Shown here piece by piece: positions 42,043 through 50,945 of a stretch of 64,000 nucleotides of DNA (position 1 is the first letter of the stretch; each line of letters begins with the position of its first letter). The position numbers were made by a program, and so were the translations under genes. Under the pieces are notes generated by a model. That model did no database searches. It saw only the letters and a program-made list of their open reading frames with translations, and was not told the DNA's origin. The stretch is taken from contig JANNCV010000016.1 of NCBI GenBank assembly GCA_031386985.1, positions 62,001-126,000 of the forward strand, written 5' to 3'. The DNA comes from JANJUB01 sp031386985. Its GTDB lineage: Bacteria > Armatimonadota > Fimbriimonadia > Fimbriimonadales > Fimbriimonadaceae.

Positions 42043-43520
42043 AGAAACTATTAGTCGCAAATCGAGGCGAAATCGCGATCCGGGTTTTCCGCACCGCGCG
42101 GGAGATGGGTATTCGAACCGTGGCGGTGTATAGCGATGCTGATCTAGGTTCTTCGCATACGGCTTTCGCGGATGAGGCTATCCGCATAGGACCACCCTCA
42201 CCCAGCGAAAGCTACCTGCTTATTGATCAGGTTATTGCCGCCGCAAAGGAGACCGGGGCGGACGCGATTCACCCTGGCTACGGGTTTCTTTCCGAGCGAG
42301 CCGAGTTTGTGGAGGCTTGCGATGCGGCCGGAATCACGTTTGTTGGGCCAAGTGCCTCCGCGATGCGAAAGCTCGGCGGGAAAATTGACGCGAAGAAACT
42401 CGCCGTCGCCTCTGGTGTCCCGATTACCCCAGGTTTCTTTGAGCCGGGGGCAAACTGCGAGGAACTGGCGCGAGCGGCAATGGAAATTGGTTATCCCGTT
42501 ATGCTCAAAGCGAGTGCGGGAGGCGGGGGGCGTGGAATGCGAATCGTGCGTGATCCCGCGAAGTTTGATCAAGAATATGAGACCGCCTCGGATGAAGCCT
42601 TGAAAGGTTTTGGCGATGGAACGATGATGGTCGAAAAGTTGGTGGAGCGCCCTCGCCACATTGAGGTCCAGTTCTTGGCCGATTCCCATGGCACCGTGGC
42701 CTGCCTCTTTGAGCGAGAATGCTCCCTGCAGCGTCGCCACCAAAAGCTCGTTGAGGAGGCACCATCCACCGTGGTAAGTGAGGCCGTTTGGCAAGGATTG
42801 AGGGACGCGGTAGCCTCACTCGCCCGAAACGCTGGCTATGTTGGTGCCGGAACCGCCGAATTCATTTTTGATGCGATTACCCAGAATCCCTATTTCCTTG
42901 AAGTCAACGCGCGCCTCCAAGTTGAACATCCGGTAACCGAGGCGATCACCGGAGTTGATCTCGTTCGCCAGCAGCTCCTGATTGCCCAGGGTCTTCCGAT
43001 GGAATGCATGGAAAGGCCCCGCACTGAGATCAACGGACACGCGATTGAGGTGCGAATCGTTGCGGAAGACCCTGCCGCCGGTTTCATGCCCAGTATTGGC
43101 AAGATTATTGGTTGGGCCGAACCGCAGGGGAGGGGAATTCGGGTGGATACGGGCTACGCCACGGGGTCAGAGGTCACTCGCTACTATGATTCGATGATCG
43201 CAAAGCTGATCGTACACGCAGAAACTCGGGACTTGGCCATCGAAAAACTAAAGCACGCATTGAGAGATTTTCATGTGCTTGGCGTCAAAACCAATATCAC
43301 CTATATCTTGGATGTCCTGGATCATCCTGACTTTAGACGGGCTCAGTTTGATACGGATTGGCTTGGGCGGGAGTTTGGCGCGTGGACGCCGAGCGAGGTC
43401 ATCTACGATGAGATTGCCCTCATTGCGAACCAGGCGAGCCAGACCAACACGACCTCTGCAATCAAGGGCCCGCTTGGGGCGTGGGGCCAATCAGACAGTT
43501 TTCGTGTAACCGGAGCATAA
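42039..43520 (+). CDS. accC: Acetyl-CoA carboxylase biotin carboxylase subunit
   Basis: 493 residues; carboxylates biotin on AccB using ATP and bicarbonate. KKLLVANRGEIAIRVFR, IHPGYGFLSERAEF, the ATP-grasp glycine loop KASAGGGGRGMRIV, ECSLQRRHQKLVEEAPS and FLEVNARLQVEHPVTE are diagnostic. It starts with TTG 42039 in a TTGA overlap with the hydratase stop. It is about 40 residues longer than typical AccC because of a polar C-terminal tail (NQASQTNTTSAIKGPLG). accB follows after eight bases, so this is the acetyl-CoA carboxylase pair rather than a methylcrotonyl-CoA enzyme. Confidence 0.94.
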   Translation: MKKLLVANRGEIAIRVFRTAREMGIRTVAVYSDADLGSSHTAFADEAIRIGPPSPSESYLLIDQVIAAAKETGADAIHPGYGFLSERAEFVEACDAAGITFVGPSASAMRKLGGKIDAKKLAVASGVPITPGFFEPGANCEELARAAMEIGYPVMLKASAGGGGRGMRIVRDPAKFDQEYETASDEALKGFGDGTMMVEKLVERPRHIEVQFLADSHGTVACLFERECSLQRRHQKLVEEAPSTVVSEAVWQGLRDAVASLARNAGYVGAGTAEFIFDAITQNPYFLEVNARLQVEHPVTEAITGVDLVRQQLLIAQGLPMECMERPRTEINGHAIEVRIVAEDPAAGFMPSIGKIIGWAEPQGRGIRVDTGYATGSEVTRYYDSMIAKLIVHAETRDLAIEKLKHALRDFHVLGVKTNITYILDVLDHPDFRRAQFDTDWLGREFGAWTPSEVIYDEIALIANQASQTNTTSAIKGPLGAWGQSDSFRVTGA

Positions 43521-43528
43521 TTAGAGTA

Positions 43529-43978
43529 GTGGCTGATATCCAAGACATTACAACGCAACTCGCTGACCTCATGGACGAGTACAAGCTGGAAAAAGCCAGG
43601 TTGTCTGGCGACGGATGGAAGGTTGCCTTCAACCGAAATCGCACAGAAAAGACGGCCAGAGTCGCCGCGCCCGCACCTCATCCGAACATGGGTGAAGAAA
43701 CTTATGATGAACCGGAGGCGGTTGAGCAAGCACCTGCATCTATTGGAACTCCAATCAACAGCCCCATGACGGGGATTTTCTACGCATCGCCCAGTCCCAC
43801 GAGTCCGGCGTTTGTGAAAGAGGGTGAGAATGTGCAGGCGGGCGACGTGGTGGGACTCATCGAAGCGATGAAAGTCTTCAATGAAATCCACTCGCCTATC
43901 TCTGGCACCGTCTCAAAGATGGCGGCCGAGAGCGGCCAACTGGTCAATCCCGGCGACCCCCTAATTTACATTTCTTAG
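43529..43978 (+). CDS. accB: Biotin carboxyl carrier protein of acetyl-CoA carboxylase
   Basis: 149 residues. The N-terminal helix (DIQDITTQLADLMDEYKLEK) is followed by an Ala/Pro-rich linker, then the biotinyl domain with EAMKVFNEI, the lysine of which is biotinylated, and the C-terminal NPGDPLIYIS. The start is GTG 43529, eight bases after accC; the frame is open upstream into accC. Forms the acetyl-CoA carboxylase carrier with AccC; the carboxyltransferase genes are not in the window. Confidence 0.94.
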   Translation: MADIQDITTQLADLMDEYKLEKARLSGDGWKVAFNRNRTEKTARVAAPAPHPNMGEETYDEPEAVEQAPASIGTPINSPMTGIFYASPSPTSPAFVKEGENVQAGDVVGLIEAMKVFNEIHSPISGTVSKMAAESGQLVNPGDPLIYIS

Positions 43979-44038
43979 AAATACCGGGAACGAACCGTAG
44001 TTTCCATACGTTTCCACCTGGTGGAGGTGCAGAAAAAA

Positions 44039-44191
44039 ATGAAAAAACTGCTCTTTATTGCTCTATTAACGTCAATCGTGTTGGTCGGATGTGCTAAGTC
44101 CGAAGATCCAGCCCCGACCACCCCAGCCCCCGCTGCAGGAACCCCAGGGACTCCTGATGCAGAGGCGGCAACTCCTACTGAAGCAAAGTAG
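44039..44191 (+). CDS. 50-residue lipoprotein
   Basis: Encodes MKKLLFIALLTSIVLVGC, a lipoprotein signal peptide with lipobox LVGC, then a 31-residue mature tail rich in Pro, Ala and Thr and ending in EAATPTEAK. GGAGGTG lies ten bases upstream of the ATG. The tail has no fold; such very short lipoproteins often anchor or space envelope complexes, but nothing here shows which. It lies 60 bases after accB and ends three bases before the convergent phhA. Confidence 0.8.
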   Translation: MKKLLFIALLTSIVLVGCAKSEDPAPTTPAPAAGTPGTPDAEAATPTEAK

Positions 44192-44194
44192 CTT

Positions 44195-45136
44195 CTAAGA
44201 GGAACCAAACTCGTGATCCAGGAAGCTTTGGAGGTCAGCCTCGCTGACTTCCGGCTCTCCTGGAGACACGTTATCTAGTTTTCCATCCTTCATCCATTCC
44301 TCAAGCCGACCAACTTCCGAGAAGACGTGGTCAAATGAATCAGCTACAAACAAGAGAGGCTGATAATGATCTATTTCGAAGTATTGGTTAATCACCCATT
44401 CGAGCTGGAGTGGATAACGTTGCACGTCGGGTGATTCAATACAGTGCTCGAGCTCGCCGTACGACGAGAGCAGTCCGCTGCCGTAGGCAACATTCCCGCC
44501 CTTCGGGCTCTTCATAAGGCCGAACTCAATTGTGAACCAGAAGAAGCGCGCCATCGCTTTGATGCTCGAGCTTAGTTTGTGCGCCCGAGCAACCGGATCT
44601 TTCATTCCCTGGGCTATCTCAGCGGCAACGTGAGCGCATTCGCCGAACCTAACCAGCGTATCGGCGAATGCTCGATTCGTATGCATCGGAACGTGCCCGG
44701 CGATATCATGAAAAATATCTGGCTCGGGCAGGTAATCCAGTTGATCCGAGCGTCGAATGGTGACCGTCGTCGGAAATTCGCGGTTCCTCAAGCTATCAAA
44801 GAACAAGAACGCGGGTACATAGCCGCTGACGGCTTTAGCTTGGAATCCAGTTAGTGGCTCCAAGAATTTGTTTACATCGTCCATCCTCGGCACCGAATTC
44901 GGGTCGAGCGAGAGATCGCTCAGGCCTTTCAAAAAGGTCTCGTTGCCGTATTTCTCCCAGCGATCCTGCATTCGGGCGTAAAGTTTGCGCCAGGACTCAT
45001 GATTTTCCTCAGAGTAGAGCTCGTAGGGCTGATGGATATAGAGCTCGCCGTCCTTGACGGCCTGCTCGATATAAGGGGCCATCGTGGTGGTAAGCCCGGT
45101 GGTAAATCTGGATAAATCTTCTTGAACTGCGGCCAT
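44195..45136 (-). CDS. phhA: Phenylalanine-4-hydroxylase (aromatic amino acid hydroxylase)
   Basis: 313 residues. The iron site is PDIFHDIAGHVPMHTNRAF with two histidines of the 2-His-1-Glu triad; the glutamate is in WFTIEFGLM. YIHQPYELYSEENHESW and SSYGELEHCIESPDVQRYP fit bacterial family members. The start at ATG 45136 is preferred; the open frame to 45253 would run under trpE. Pterin-dependent conversion of phenylalanine to tyrosine is likely. It is divergent from trpE with 75 bases between. Confidence 0.9.
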   Translation of the reverse strand: MAAVQEDLSRFTTGLTTTMAPYIEQAVKDGELYIHQPYELYSEENHESWRKLYARMQDRWEKYGNETFLKGLSDLSLDPNSVPRMDDVNKFLEPLTGFQAKAVSGYVPAFLFFDSLRNREFPTTVTIRRSDQLDYLPEPDIFHDIAGHVPMHTNRAFADTLVRFGECAHVAAEIAQGMKDPVARAHKLSSSIKAMARFFWFTIEFGLMKSPKGGNVAYGSGLLSSYGELEHCIESPDVQRYPLQLEWVINQYFEIDHYQPLLFVADSFDHVFSEVGRLEEWMKDGKLDNVSPGEPEVSEADLQSFLDHEFGSS

Positions 45137-45211
45137 GATGCTGTATGATATCCTACGCTTGGCATCCACGTTTCGCACCAACGAAATCATCCGCGATACA
45201 ATACGTAGCGC

Positions 45212-46660
45212 ATGATTCATCCAACGCTTGACGAGTTCTTGGCAAATGCCCAACCGGGTCAGACCTCACCAATTTGGCTGGAGATGCTTGCCGACTTCGA
45301 AACCCCGCTCAGCGCTTATTGGAAACTGGCTCACGACGAGACCATGTCGTTCCTTTTGGAATCGGTAACCGGGGGTGAACAGCTTGCGCGATATTCTGTA
45401 TTGGGGGTTCGACCACGCGGTTATCTGAAGTCAAAGGGCGCTTCGCTTTGGCTGGACGGGGTTGCATCGGTCCTGAAGGCGGGTGAGAGCCCGCTGGCAG
45501 CCTTGAAACCGCTCATCAAGCCCTCCACCTGCCCGGAAGGGCTTCCAAAGTTCTTTGGCGGGGCCGTCGGGATGCTCGGATATGATCTTGTCCGGTTTTT
45601 CGAAGTTCTGCCTGATGGGCTCCAGGATGATCTGGGTGCCAACGATCTGGCTATCATGCTCTGCGATTGCGTGGTCGTGTTCGATCACGCCAAAAACCTG
45701 GTTCGCATCATTTACAATGCCGCGGGTGACTCGGCGGATTATGAAAGAGGGGTTTTAGAAATAGAGCGCATCAAAGCCCGATTAGCGGAGCCGCTCCCGA
45801 GCTTGCCTTCGGGCGAATTCGCAGAGCATTCCGTTTTTAGCAACATGGACCAGGAGACATTTGAAGCGGGGGTTGAACGCATCAAGCATTATGTTGCAGA
45901 AGGAGACGGGATTCAAATGGTGTTGTCACAGCGGTTCTCAACTCCAGTTGAGGCTCATCCGTTGACGGTGTATCGTGCCTTGCGCAGTCTAAACCCGTCA
46001 CCCTACATGTTCTTGGTTCGATTTGATGATTGCGACCTCGTTGGGGCATCTCCAGAAATCTTAGTGAGCTTGGATGGTTCCACCGCAAAAGTTCGCCCAA
46101 TCGCGGGCACGCGATGGCGCGGAAAGACGCAGCATGAAGATGAAGAGTTGAGCCGTGAGCTCCTCGCCGATGAGAAAGAGCGGGCCGAGCATCTCATGCT
46201 GGTTGACCTCGGCCGTAACGATCTTGGCCGAGTCTGTGAAGTCGGATCTATACAAGTTGATGAGCTAATGGTTATCGAAAAGTACAGCCATGTCATGCAC
46301 ATTGTCAGTCATGTGTCGGGAACGCTCCGCCCCGATTTAGACGCTTGCGACCTGATCGCGGCAACCTTTCCGGCGGGGACCGTAAGCGGCGCGCCGAAGG
46401 TGCGCGCCATGGAGATTATTGAGGAATTGGAGCCAACTCGGCGGGGCTCGTACGCGGGATCGGTTGGCTATATCTCAAACACCGGCGAGACTGACTTGTG
46501 CATCGCCATACGCACGATTTTCATAAAAGATGGCTTCGCCCACGTTCAGGCGGGGGCAGGGATTGTCTTTGATTCGGTTCCAACCAAAGAATACGAAGAG
46601 ACGAAGAACAAGGCAAGGGCTTGCCTATTGGCCATCGAGAGGGCGCAAAGGGGATTGTAG
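45212..46660 (+). CDS. trpE: Anthranilate synthase component I
   Basis: 482 residues; converts chorismate to anthranilate with the glutaminase TrpG. The C-terminal catalytic domain has DGIQMVLSQRF, PSPYMFLVRFDD, GASPEILV, RPIAGTRWRG, DLGRNDLGRVC and TFPAGTVSGAPKVRAMEI. The N-terminal tryptophan-binding element is present as LLESVTGGEQLARYSVLG. No trpG or other trp gene follows. No obvious trp leader peptide was found in the 75-base upstream gap shared with phhA. Confidence 0.95.
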   Translation: MIHPTLDEFLANAQPGQTSPIWLEMLADFETPLSAYWKLAHDETMSFLLESVTGGEQLARYSVLGVRPRGYLKSKGASLWLDGVASVLKAGESPLAALKPLIKPSTCPEGLPKFFGGAVGMLGYDLVRFFEVLPDGLQDDLGANDLAIMLCDCVVVFDHAKNLVRIIYNAAGDSADYERGVLEIERIKARLAEPLPSLPSGEFAEHSVFSNMDQETFEAGVERIKHYVAEGDGIQMVLSQRFSTPVEAHPLTVYRALRSLNPSPYMFLVRFDDCDLVGASPEILVSLDGSTAKVRPIAGTRWRGKTQHEDEELSRELLADEKERAEHLMLVDLGRNDLGRVCEVGSIQVDELMVIEKYSHVMHIVSHVSGTLRPDLDACDLIAATFPAGTVSGAPKVRAMEIIEELEPTRRGSYAGSVGYISNTGETDLCIAIRTIFIKDGFAHVQAGAGIVFDSVPTKEYEETKNKARACLLAIERAQRGL

Positions 46661-46674
46661 GCGTAGGACTGGCC

Positions 46675-47292
46675 TTACCGGTTCCACCCGTTCAATAATC
46701 CTCCCAGGCAAGCCGCAAGCCTCTCGCTCGTAACCGGCACAAAATGAACTGGTGCCGGCTCGCGATATACAAGCCTGGGATCAACAAGTGGCTCTCGCGT
46801 TGGAATCGAGCATTGGACCAGCGCCGTAGTTTCCGTAACACGCAGGGCGCACCCGCATATTTTCTGACCCGTCCCGGCTAGAACTACGTCGTTCGGGCTG
46901 ACTGCGGCAAAACAATCGGCAGAGAGTTTAACGTTCGCGGCCCGACCTTCCCCCAACTCGGCGTCTACTCCACACGCTCGAAGAGCTTCAATAATTGGAG
47001 CGATCGCCCTTCGATAGACTGCCTTAACATTGCGCGCTTCCATTGCCACAAGCGGCATCGCGAGGCCGACCGTTACATCGTGCCCGTGCAATACCGCTCG
47101 CCCACCCGTTGGCCGCGCGACCGATTGGACCGGCGCAGCCGGAAGTATCGCCGAATCGGCCGTTTGAAATCGTCCCAAAGAGACCCAAGGGCCGTCCCAT
47201 TCGTAGACCCGCCAGGCTAGTTGGCCTCTTTCAAGAAGAGCAAGGTCGCGAACCATATTGGTCCGCCCATCAAAGCGCCCCTCGAAGCTCAC
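46675..47292 (-). CDS. Lipoate-protein ligase/octanoyltransferase-like protein
   Basis: 205 residues of the BPL/LplA/LipB fold. VARPTGGRAVLHGHDVTVG is the RRxxGGGxVxHxxxxxY-like ligand-binding motif, SPNDVVLAGTGQKICGCALR contains the reactive Lys site (GxKI), and VQCSIPTREP follows. The start and the front half are short compared with LplA (about 330), closer to LipM-type octanoyltransferases. Either activity is possible. Its 5' end is 26 bases from the stop of the bifunctional-nuclease-fold gene. Confidence 0.82.
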   Translation of the reverse strand: MSFEGRFDGRTNMVRDLALLERGQLAWRVYEWDGPWVSLGRFQTADSAILPAAPVQSVARPTGGRAVLHGHDVTVGLAMPLVAMEARNVKAVYRRAIAPIIEALRACGVDAELGEGRAANVKLSADCFAAVSPNDVVLAGTGQKICGCALRVTETTALVQCSIPTREPLVDPRLVYREPAPVHFVPVTSERLAACLGGLLNGWNR

Positions 47293-47318
47293 GAGTTCAC
47301 CAGAGCTGGGCTCCGAAC

Positions 47319-47846
47319 TTAGAACTCTTCGGCCGCATCCAAGATGCCTTCCGAAACAAAAATGGGGGCATTGAACCGAATCGCGATCGCGATGGCGTCG
47401 CTCGGGCGTGAATCAATCTCTATGGGTTCATCGTCTTCGCCTTCAACAAACACCTTTGCGTAGTAGGTGCTGTTCCAAAGATCGTCAATCACGATCTTCA
47501 CAACGTATGCTCCGAGCTTATCAATCACCGTCCTAAGGAGGTCATGGGTATTGGGCCGATCGGGGCGATTTGCGCGCATCGCGTCATCAATCGAAACGGC
47601 TTCAACCGGCCCAATCCAAATGGGGAGCTTCCGCTCACCATCAGAGAGCATAACGCAATAAGAAGGAGCGCCATCTTCCTTTTGAACGGTGAACGCGCCT
47701 TCAATTACGCATTTGATGGGCTCGCCAAAGGACAGCCTCGTTTCCTCTCGGCTACTTTCCGAGGGGAAAAATGAGGGTGGCTTATTTAACTCGTTGCTTT
47801 CACCCGGCATGTCCTCAGGCATGGCATAGGTTACCCGCTGACTCAT
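47319..47846 (-). CDS. Bifunctional nuclease (BFN/DUF151) domain protein
   Basis: 175 residues. The BFN domain is marked by YCVMLSDGERKLPIWIGPVEAVSI, DLLRTVIDKLGAYVVKIVI and EIDSRPSDAIAIAIRFNAPIFV. The first 40 residues are a polar, probably flexible leader. ATG 47846 is preferred; the frame opens 20 codons further upstream into the divergent gene. The biochemical role in bacteria is uncertain; the name comes from a plant homologue. Confidence 0.9.
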   Translation of the reverse strand: MSQRVTYAMPEDMPGESNELNKPPSFFPSESSREETRLSFGEPIKCVIEGAFTVQKEDGAPSYCVMLSDGERKLPIWIGPVEAVSIDDAMRANRPDRPNTHDLLRTVIDKLGAYVVKIVIDDLWNSTYYAKVFVEGEDDEPIEIDSRPSDAIAIAIRFNAPIFVSEGILDAAEEF

Positions 47847-47897
47847 AATTGTGATTGAGTGGCTTCTGGCACACAGGTTGCGGCATACTATTCCCCG

Positions 47898-49076
47898 ATG
47901 CTTCATTCCGTTTCAGCCGCCCAAGAGGTTGCTCAGCAGTTTTCAATTCCGTCGCGATGCGATGTCACCCCGTTTGGCGGACGTGGCAATATCAATCTCG
48001 ATGCCTTTCTCGTCGAGTGCGCCGAGGGCCGCTACCTCCTCCAGCGCATCAATACGGACGTTTTCGCGCTGCCGGAACGAGTTATGGCGGGAATGGAAGC
48101 CACGCTCAAAGCCCAATCTATAGCCGTGCGCGAGGGCCACGCCCCCGGCTGGCTCGTGCCCGAACTAGTTGAAACGAACGAGGGGCGGTCGTATCTTAAC
48201 TTTGGCGGGCAGATTTGGCGCATGATGCGATTCATCCCCGATACAGTTTCATACAAGAGCTTAAGCGAGCTTCCTACCGAGGCGAAGCGAGCTTATGCGG
48301 CATCGGAAATGGGACGGGGCCTGGCTACTTATCTTGATCTAACGGAGTCAATAGACGCCCAATTCTTGAAATCATCCCTGCCCGGCTACCGTGATACCCG
48401 TCTGTACTTTGACCAACTGGATTCAGCGCTCAATGGCAATACCGACCTTACCGAGGTCGAGCATTTACTCCCCGAAGACCCGGAGGTTAGGTCATGCGCG
48501 GCGCCTCATTTTCTATGCGTTCTGAACGATACTGAACTGAAACAGCGACGCCGTGATTCCGACCTCGCTCCCTTCATTGAGTTCGCGTTATCGCACCGCA
48601 TGGACGCATTAGGCTTGTTGGATATGCGCGAAAAGGGCGAAATTCGGCAGGTTGCAATTCATGGTGATACTAAGATTGAGAACTTTCTTTTCGACGTTTA
48701 CGACGGGCGCGTGAGATCATTGGTGGATTTGGACACGGTGATGCCTCATTCATGGCTGGCCGATTGGGGCGATATGATCAGGTCCCTCGTGAACGTTGCG
48801 GGCGAGCGCGAGCAAGACCTCTCAAAGGTCAAAGTGGATAACCGGATTTACGACGCAGTGACTGAAGGATTTCTGACCACCACAAAAACTGCAACCGAGC
48901 GAGAAAAGGCCCTCATGCCCCTCGCGGTCAAAGTGATCACGATTGAACTCGGAGTCCGGTTTCTGGCGGACTATTTGCGCGGAGATACCTACTTCCAACT
49001 CGGCCCAGGCGACGCTCCCGATTTGAACAAAACTAGGGCGATGGTTCAGCTCGCGCTAGCTCAGCAACTTGCTTGA
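47898..49076 (+). CDS. APH/choline kinase-fold phosphotransferase
   Basis: 392 residues with the aminoglycoside phosphotransferase/ECM-kinase-like fold. The catalytic loop is IHGDTKIENFLFD (HGDxxxxN) and the metal aspartate lies in VRSLVDLDTVMP. The N-terminal lobe has CDVTPFGGRGNINLDAFLV and YLLQRIN. Similar proteins phosphorylate small molecules such as N-acetylhexosamines, homoserine or choline; the NfrK/NahK-like group that contains SLVDLDTVMPG is a plausible relative. The 3' end overlaps the convergent cmk gene by 44 bases. Confidence 0.82.
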   Translation: MLHSVSAAQEVAQQFSIPSRCDVTPFGGRGNINLDAFLVECAEGRYLLQRINTDVFALPERVMAGMEATLKAQSIAVREGHAPGWLVPELVETNEGRSYLNFGGQIWRMMRFIPDTVSYKSLSELPTEAKRAYAASEMGRGLATYLDLTESIDAQFLKSSLPGYRDTRLYFDQLDSALNGNTDLTEVEHLLPEDPEVRSCAAPHFLCVLNDTELKQRRRDSDLAPFIEFALSHRMDALGLLDMREKGEIRQVAIHGDTKIENFLFDVYDGRVRSLVDLDTVMPHSWLADWGDMIRSLVNVAGEREQDLSKVKVDNRIYDAVTEGFLTTTKTATEREKALMPLAVKVITIELGVRFLADYLRGDTYFQLGPGDAPDLNKTRAMVQLALAQQLA

Positions 49077-49713
49077 TTTGGGCGACAACCTCATCAATCG
49101 TAAGTTCACTCGAATCAATGGTGGTAACCCCTTCGGCAACCATGAGGGGGCTATCTGATCGAGTCGTGTCACGATGATCGCGCTCTTCGATTTGCCGCTT
49201 TATCTCCTCCAATGAGCTGTCAATTCCCTTGGCCACGAACTCGTTGTAACGCCGCCTCGCCCTTTCATCAACGGTCGCGGTCAGAAATATTCTCACCTCG
49301 GCATCGTGAGCGGTAACCGTCGTGGTATCGCGACCTTCCAGCGTGACCCCTCCGCGCTCAACTATTTGCCTTTGTTGTGTGGCGAGTAGCCGGCGAACAT
49401 CAGAATGAACTGAGAGTGCGCTTGCAAACTCACCCACTTCGGGCGTCCGAATCAAATTCGTCACCTCCTCACCATCTAACCAAACTCTTTGAGGGTCGCC
49501 ATCGCCGAACTGGATGACGCAGTCTCTGGCCAACTTAGCAACCTCGGCTCCGTCGCTCGCGGTTAAGCCTCGCCTATCGGCAAAGAGAGCCAGACACCGG
49601 TACATCGCCCCTGTGTCAAGGAAAGCCAAACCTAGCTCTCTCGCGACTCGCTTGGCCACAGTAGATTTCCCCGCCCCGGCTGGCCCATCAATCGCGATTA
49701 CAATTGTGTTCAT
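49033..49713 (-). CDS. cmk: Cytidylate kinase
   Basis: 226 residues; phosphorylates CMP/dCMP. NTIVIAIDGPAGAGKSTVAK is the P-loop, LAFLDTGAMYRCLALF binds nucleotide, and LEGRDTTTVTAHDAEVRIFLTA and RRYNEFVAKG are typical. ATG 49713 gives the normal N-terminus; an ATG at 49722 would add three residues. It overlaps the convergent kinase-fold gene by 44 bases at its 3' end. Confidence 0.95.
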   Translation of the reverse strand: MNTIVIAIDGPAGAGKSTVAKRVARELGLAFLDTGAMYRCLALFADRRGLTASDGAEVAKLARDCVIQFGDGDPQRVWLDGEEVTNLIRTPEVGEFASALSVHSDVRRLLATQQRQIVERGGVTLEGRDTTTVTAHDAEVRIFLTATVDERARRRYNEFVAKGIDSSLEEIKRQIEERDHRDTTRSDSPLMVAEGVTTIDSSELTIDEVVAQIKQVAELARAEPSP

Positions 49714-49796
49714 TGGATTCATTTTGAAGCACCAACTGGTAATTCTGTCGGCCCGGGTAGACCGAGTCTATGGCACATAGAAATCGAGGAGCATCC

Positions 49797-50510
49797 ATGG
49801 AGGGTCGCATTCAACATATCGTGCCAGGGGAAGGTCGTTTAAATGAGTTACGCAAGTTGCTTGACTCCGGTGGAAATCCAAATGAAATCGCGCTTGAAGC
49901 GCTAGAGTTGGCGTTCGCATCGCTAAGGCAATGCAGCTCAAAGGTCGAGCGCACTCAAGTTCTCACCGAAAAGATAGAGGATATGCAGCGCGAGCTGTTT
50001 CGACTAGGGTCAACCGACGCTTTAACGGGTGCTCTGAGTCGGCAACGTTTTATACAAGAAGGAATGCTTGAAGCTGAACATTTCAAGCATGGAAGTCACA
50101 CATTTTCCGTTCTTCTGATCGGCATTGGCGGATTTCGTGCGCTCAATGAGAAGTATGGATTGTTGGTCGGTGATCAGATCTTGCGCATGGTGACGGGGGC
50201 GGTCCGAACCCAACTGAGGCGATACGACATGCTTGGCCGAACTGGCGATTCAGAACTCTGTGCCTTGCTCGTAAACGCAAACACTGCGACGGCCATGATT
50301 GTGGGGGCTCGAATCCAAGATAAGCTTCGTCAAATAGAAATCGAAGGGGTTCTTGAAGCAGGCGAACTACCCGTTCAGCTGGGAATTGCCGAGTGTCGTT
50401 CAACTCACAAAACGTTTTTTGAGACGATGAAGGCCGCCGATGAGGCCTTGGCTGGAGCTAGAGAATCAGGCACAAGTACGCAGGTGTGCCGCGCCCTCGA
50501 TGCCGCATGA
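49797..50510 (+). CDS. GGDEF-fold protein with degenerate active site
   Basis: 237 residues. A helical N-terminus (about 70 residues with a short coiled coil, VERTQVLTEKIEDMQREL) leads into a GGDEF domain (LGSTDALTGALSRQRF). The signature is changed to RTGDSE where diguanylate cyclases have GGDEF, and the metal-binding aspartate of the DxxxFK motif is replaced by glycine (GIGGFRALN). It should not synthesise c-di-GMP and may be a receptor or scaffold. AGGAG lies seven bases before ATG 49797. No transmembrane segment. Confidence 0.85.
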   Translation: MEGRIQHIVPGEGRLNELRKLLDSGGNPNEIALEALELAFASLRQCSSKVERTQVLTEKIEDMQRELFRLGSTDALTGALSRQRFIQEGMLEAEHFKHGSHTFSVLLIGIGGFRALNEKYGLLVGDQILRMVTGAVRTQLRRYDMLGRTGDSELCALLVNANTATAMIVGARIQDKLRQIEIEGVLEAGELPVQLGIAECRSTHKTFFETMKAADEALAGARESGTSTQVCRALDAA

Positions 50511-50526
50511 GATAAGCTCGTCCTTC

Positions 50527-50916
50527 ATGCGCGTGAATTTCATGGTGTGCTGCGAGCACGCGACTCGACTCGAAAACGGTGCGCCGGCGTTGATCGGCGT
50601 TTTTCGGGGCATTCAGGCAAGGGAACTGCCCGCTTTTTTAGATCCATTTTTCCTGGCAATCGAAATTGAAGTGGATTCGCCAATGGCGGATCGTTCTTAT
50701 TTTCTAGAACTGCGTTTGATTGATGAAGACGGCATTTCCTTCCTTCAGCGAGATTTGGAAGTAGAGTTCCGCCGCCGCCCCGATCTTGGCCCGAGCTATT
50801 GCTACTTCTGCGAACGGATCGCGGTCGAGCGCGAAATCGAGCGTCGCGGCCCGTTTCGGTTTGATTTGCTAATGGATGATGAAATCTTGGCGTCCGTTCG
50901 GCTTGATGTTTCTTAG
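50527..50916 (+). CDS. DUF6941-like protein
   Basis: 129 residues. The start MRVNFMVCCEHATRLENGAPALIGVF followed by FFLAIEIEVDS and YFLELRLIDEDG fits small proteins annotated DUF6941, which have an Ig-like strand pattern and are widespread without known function. ATG 50527 is chosen because the family begins at this strand; an earlier ATG overlaps the GGDEF gene. RGPFRFDLLMDDEILASVRL ends the domain. Confidence 0.7.
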   Translation: MRVNFMVCCEHATRLENGAPALIGVFRGIQARELPAFLDPFFLAIEIEVDSPMADRSYFLELRLIDEDGISFLQRDLEVEFRRRPDLGPSYCYFCERIAVEREIERRGPFRFDLLMDDEILASVRLDVS

Positions 50917-50945
50917 AACGCGGGGCGAATCGGCTAAACTTGATC

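Noticed and set aside
41296..43978. Leucine-degradation (methylcrotonyl-CoA carboxylase) cluster
   Set aside because: AccC is a short single-domain protein with a separate AccB; no carboxyltransferase or acyl-CoA dehydrogenase gene is adjacent.
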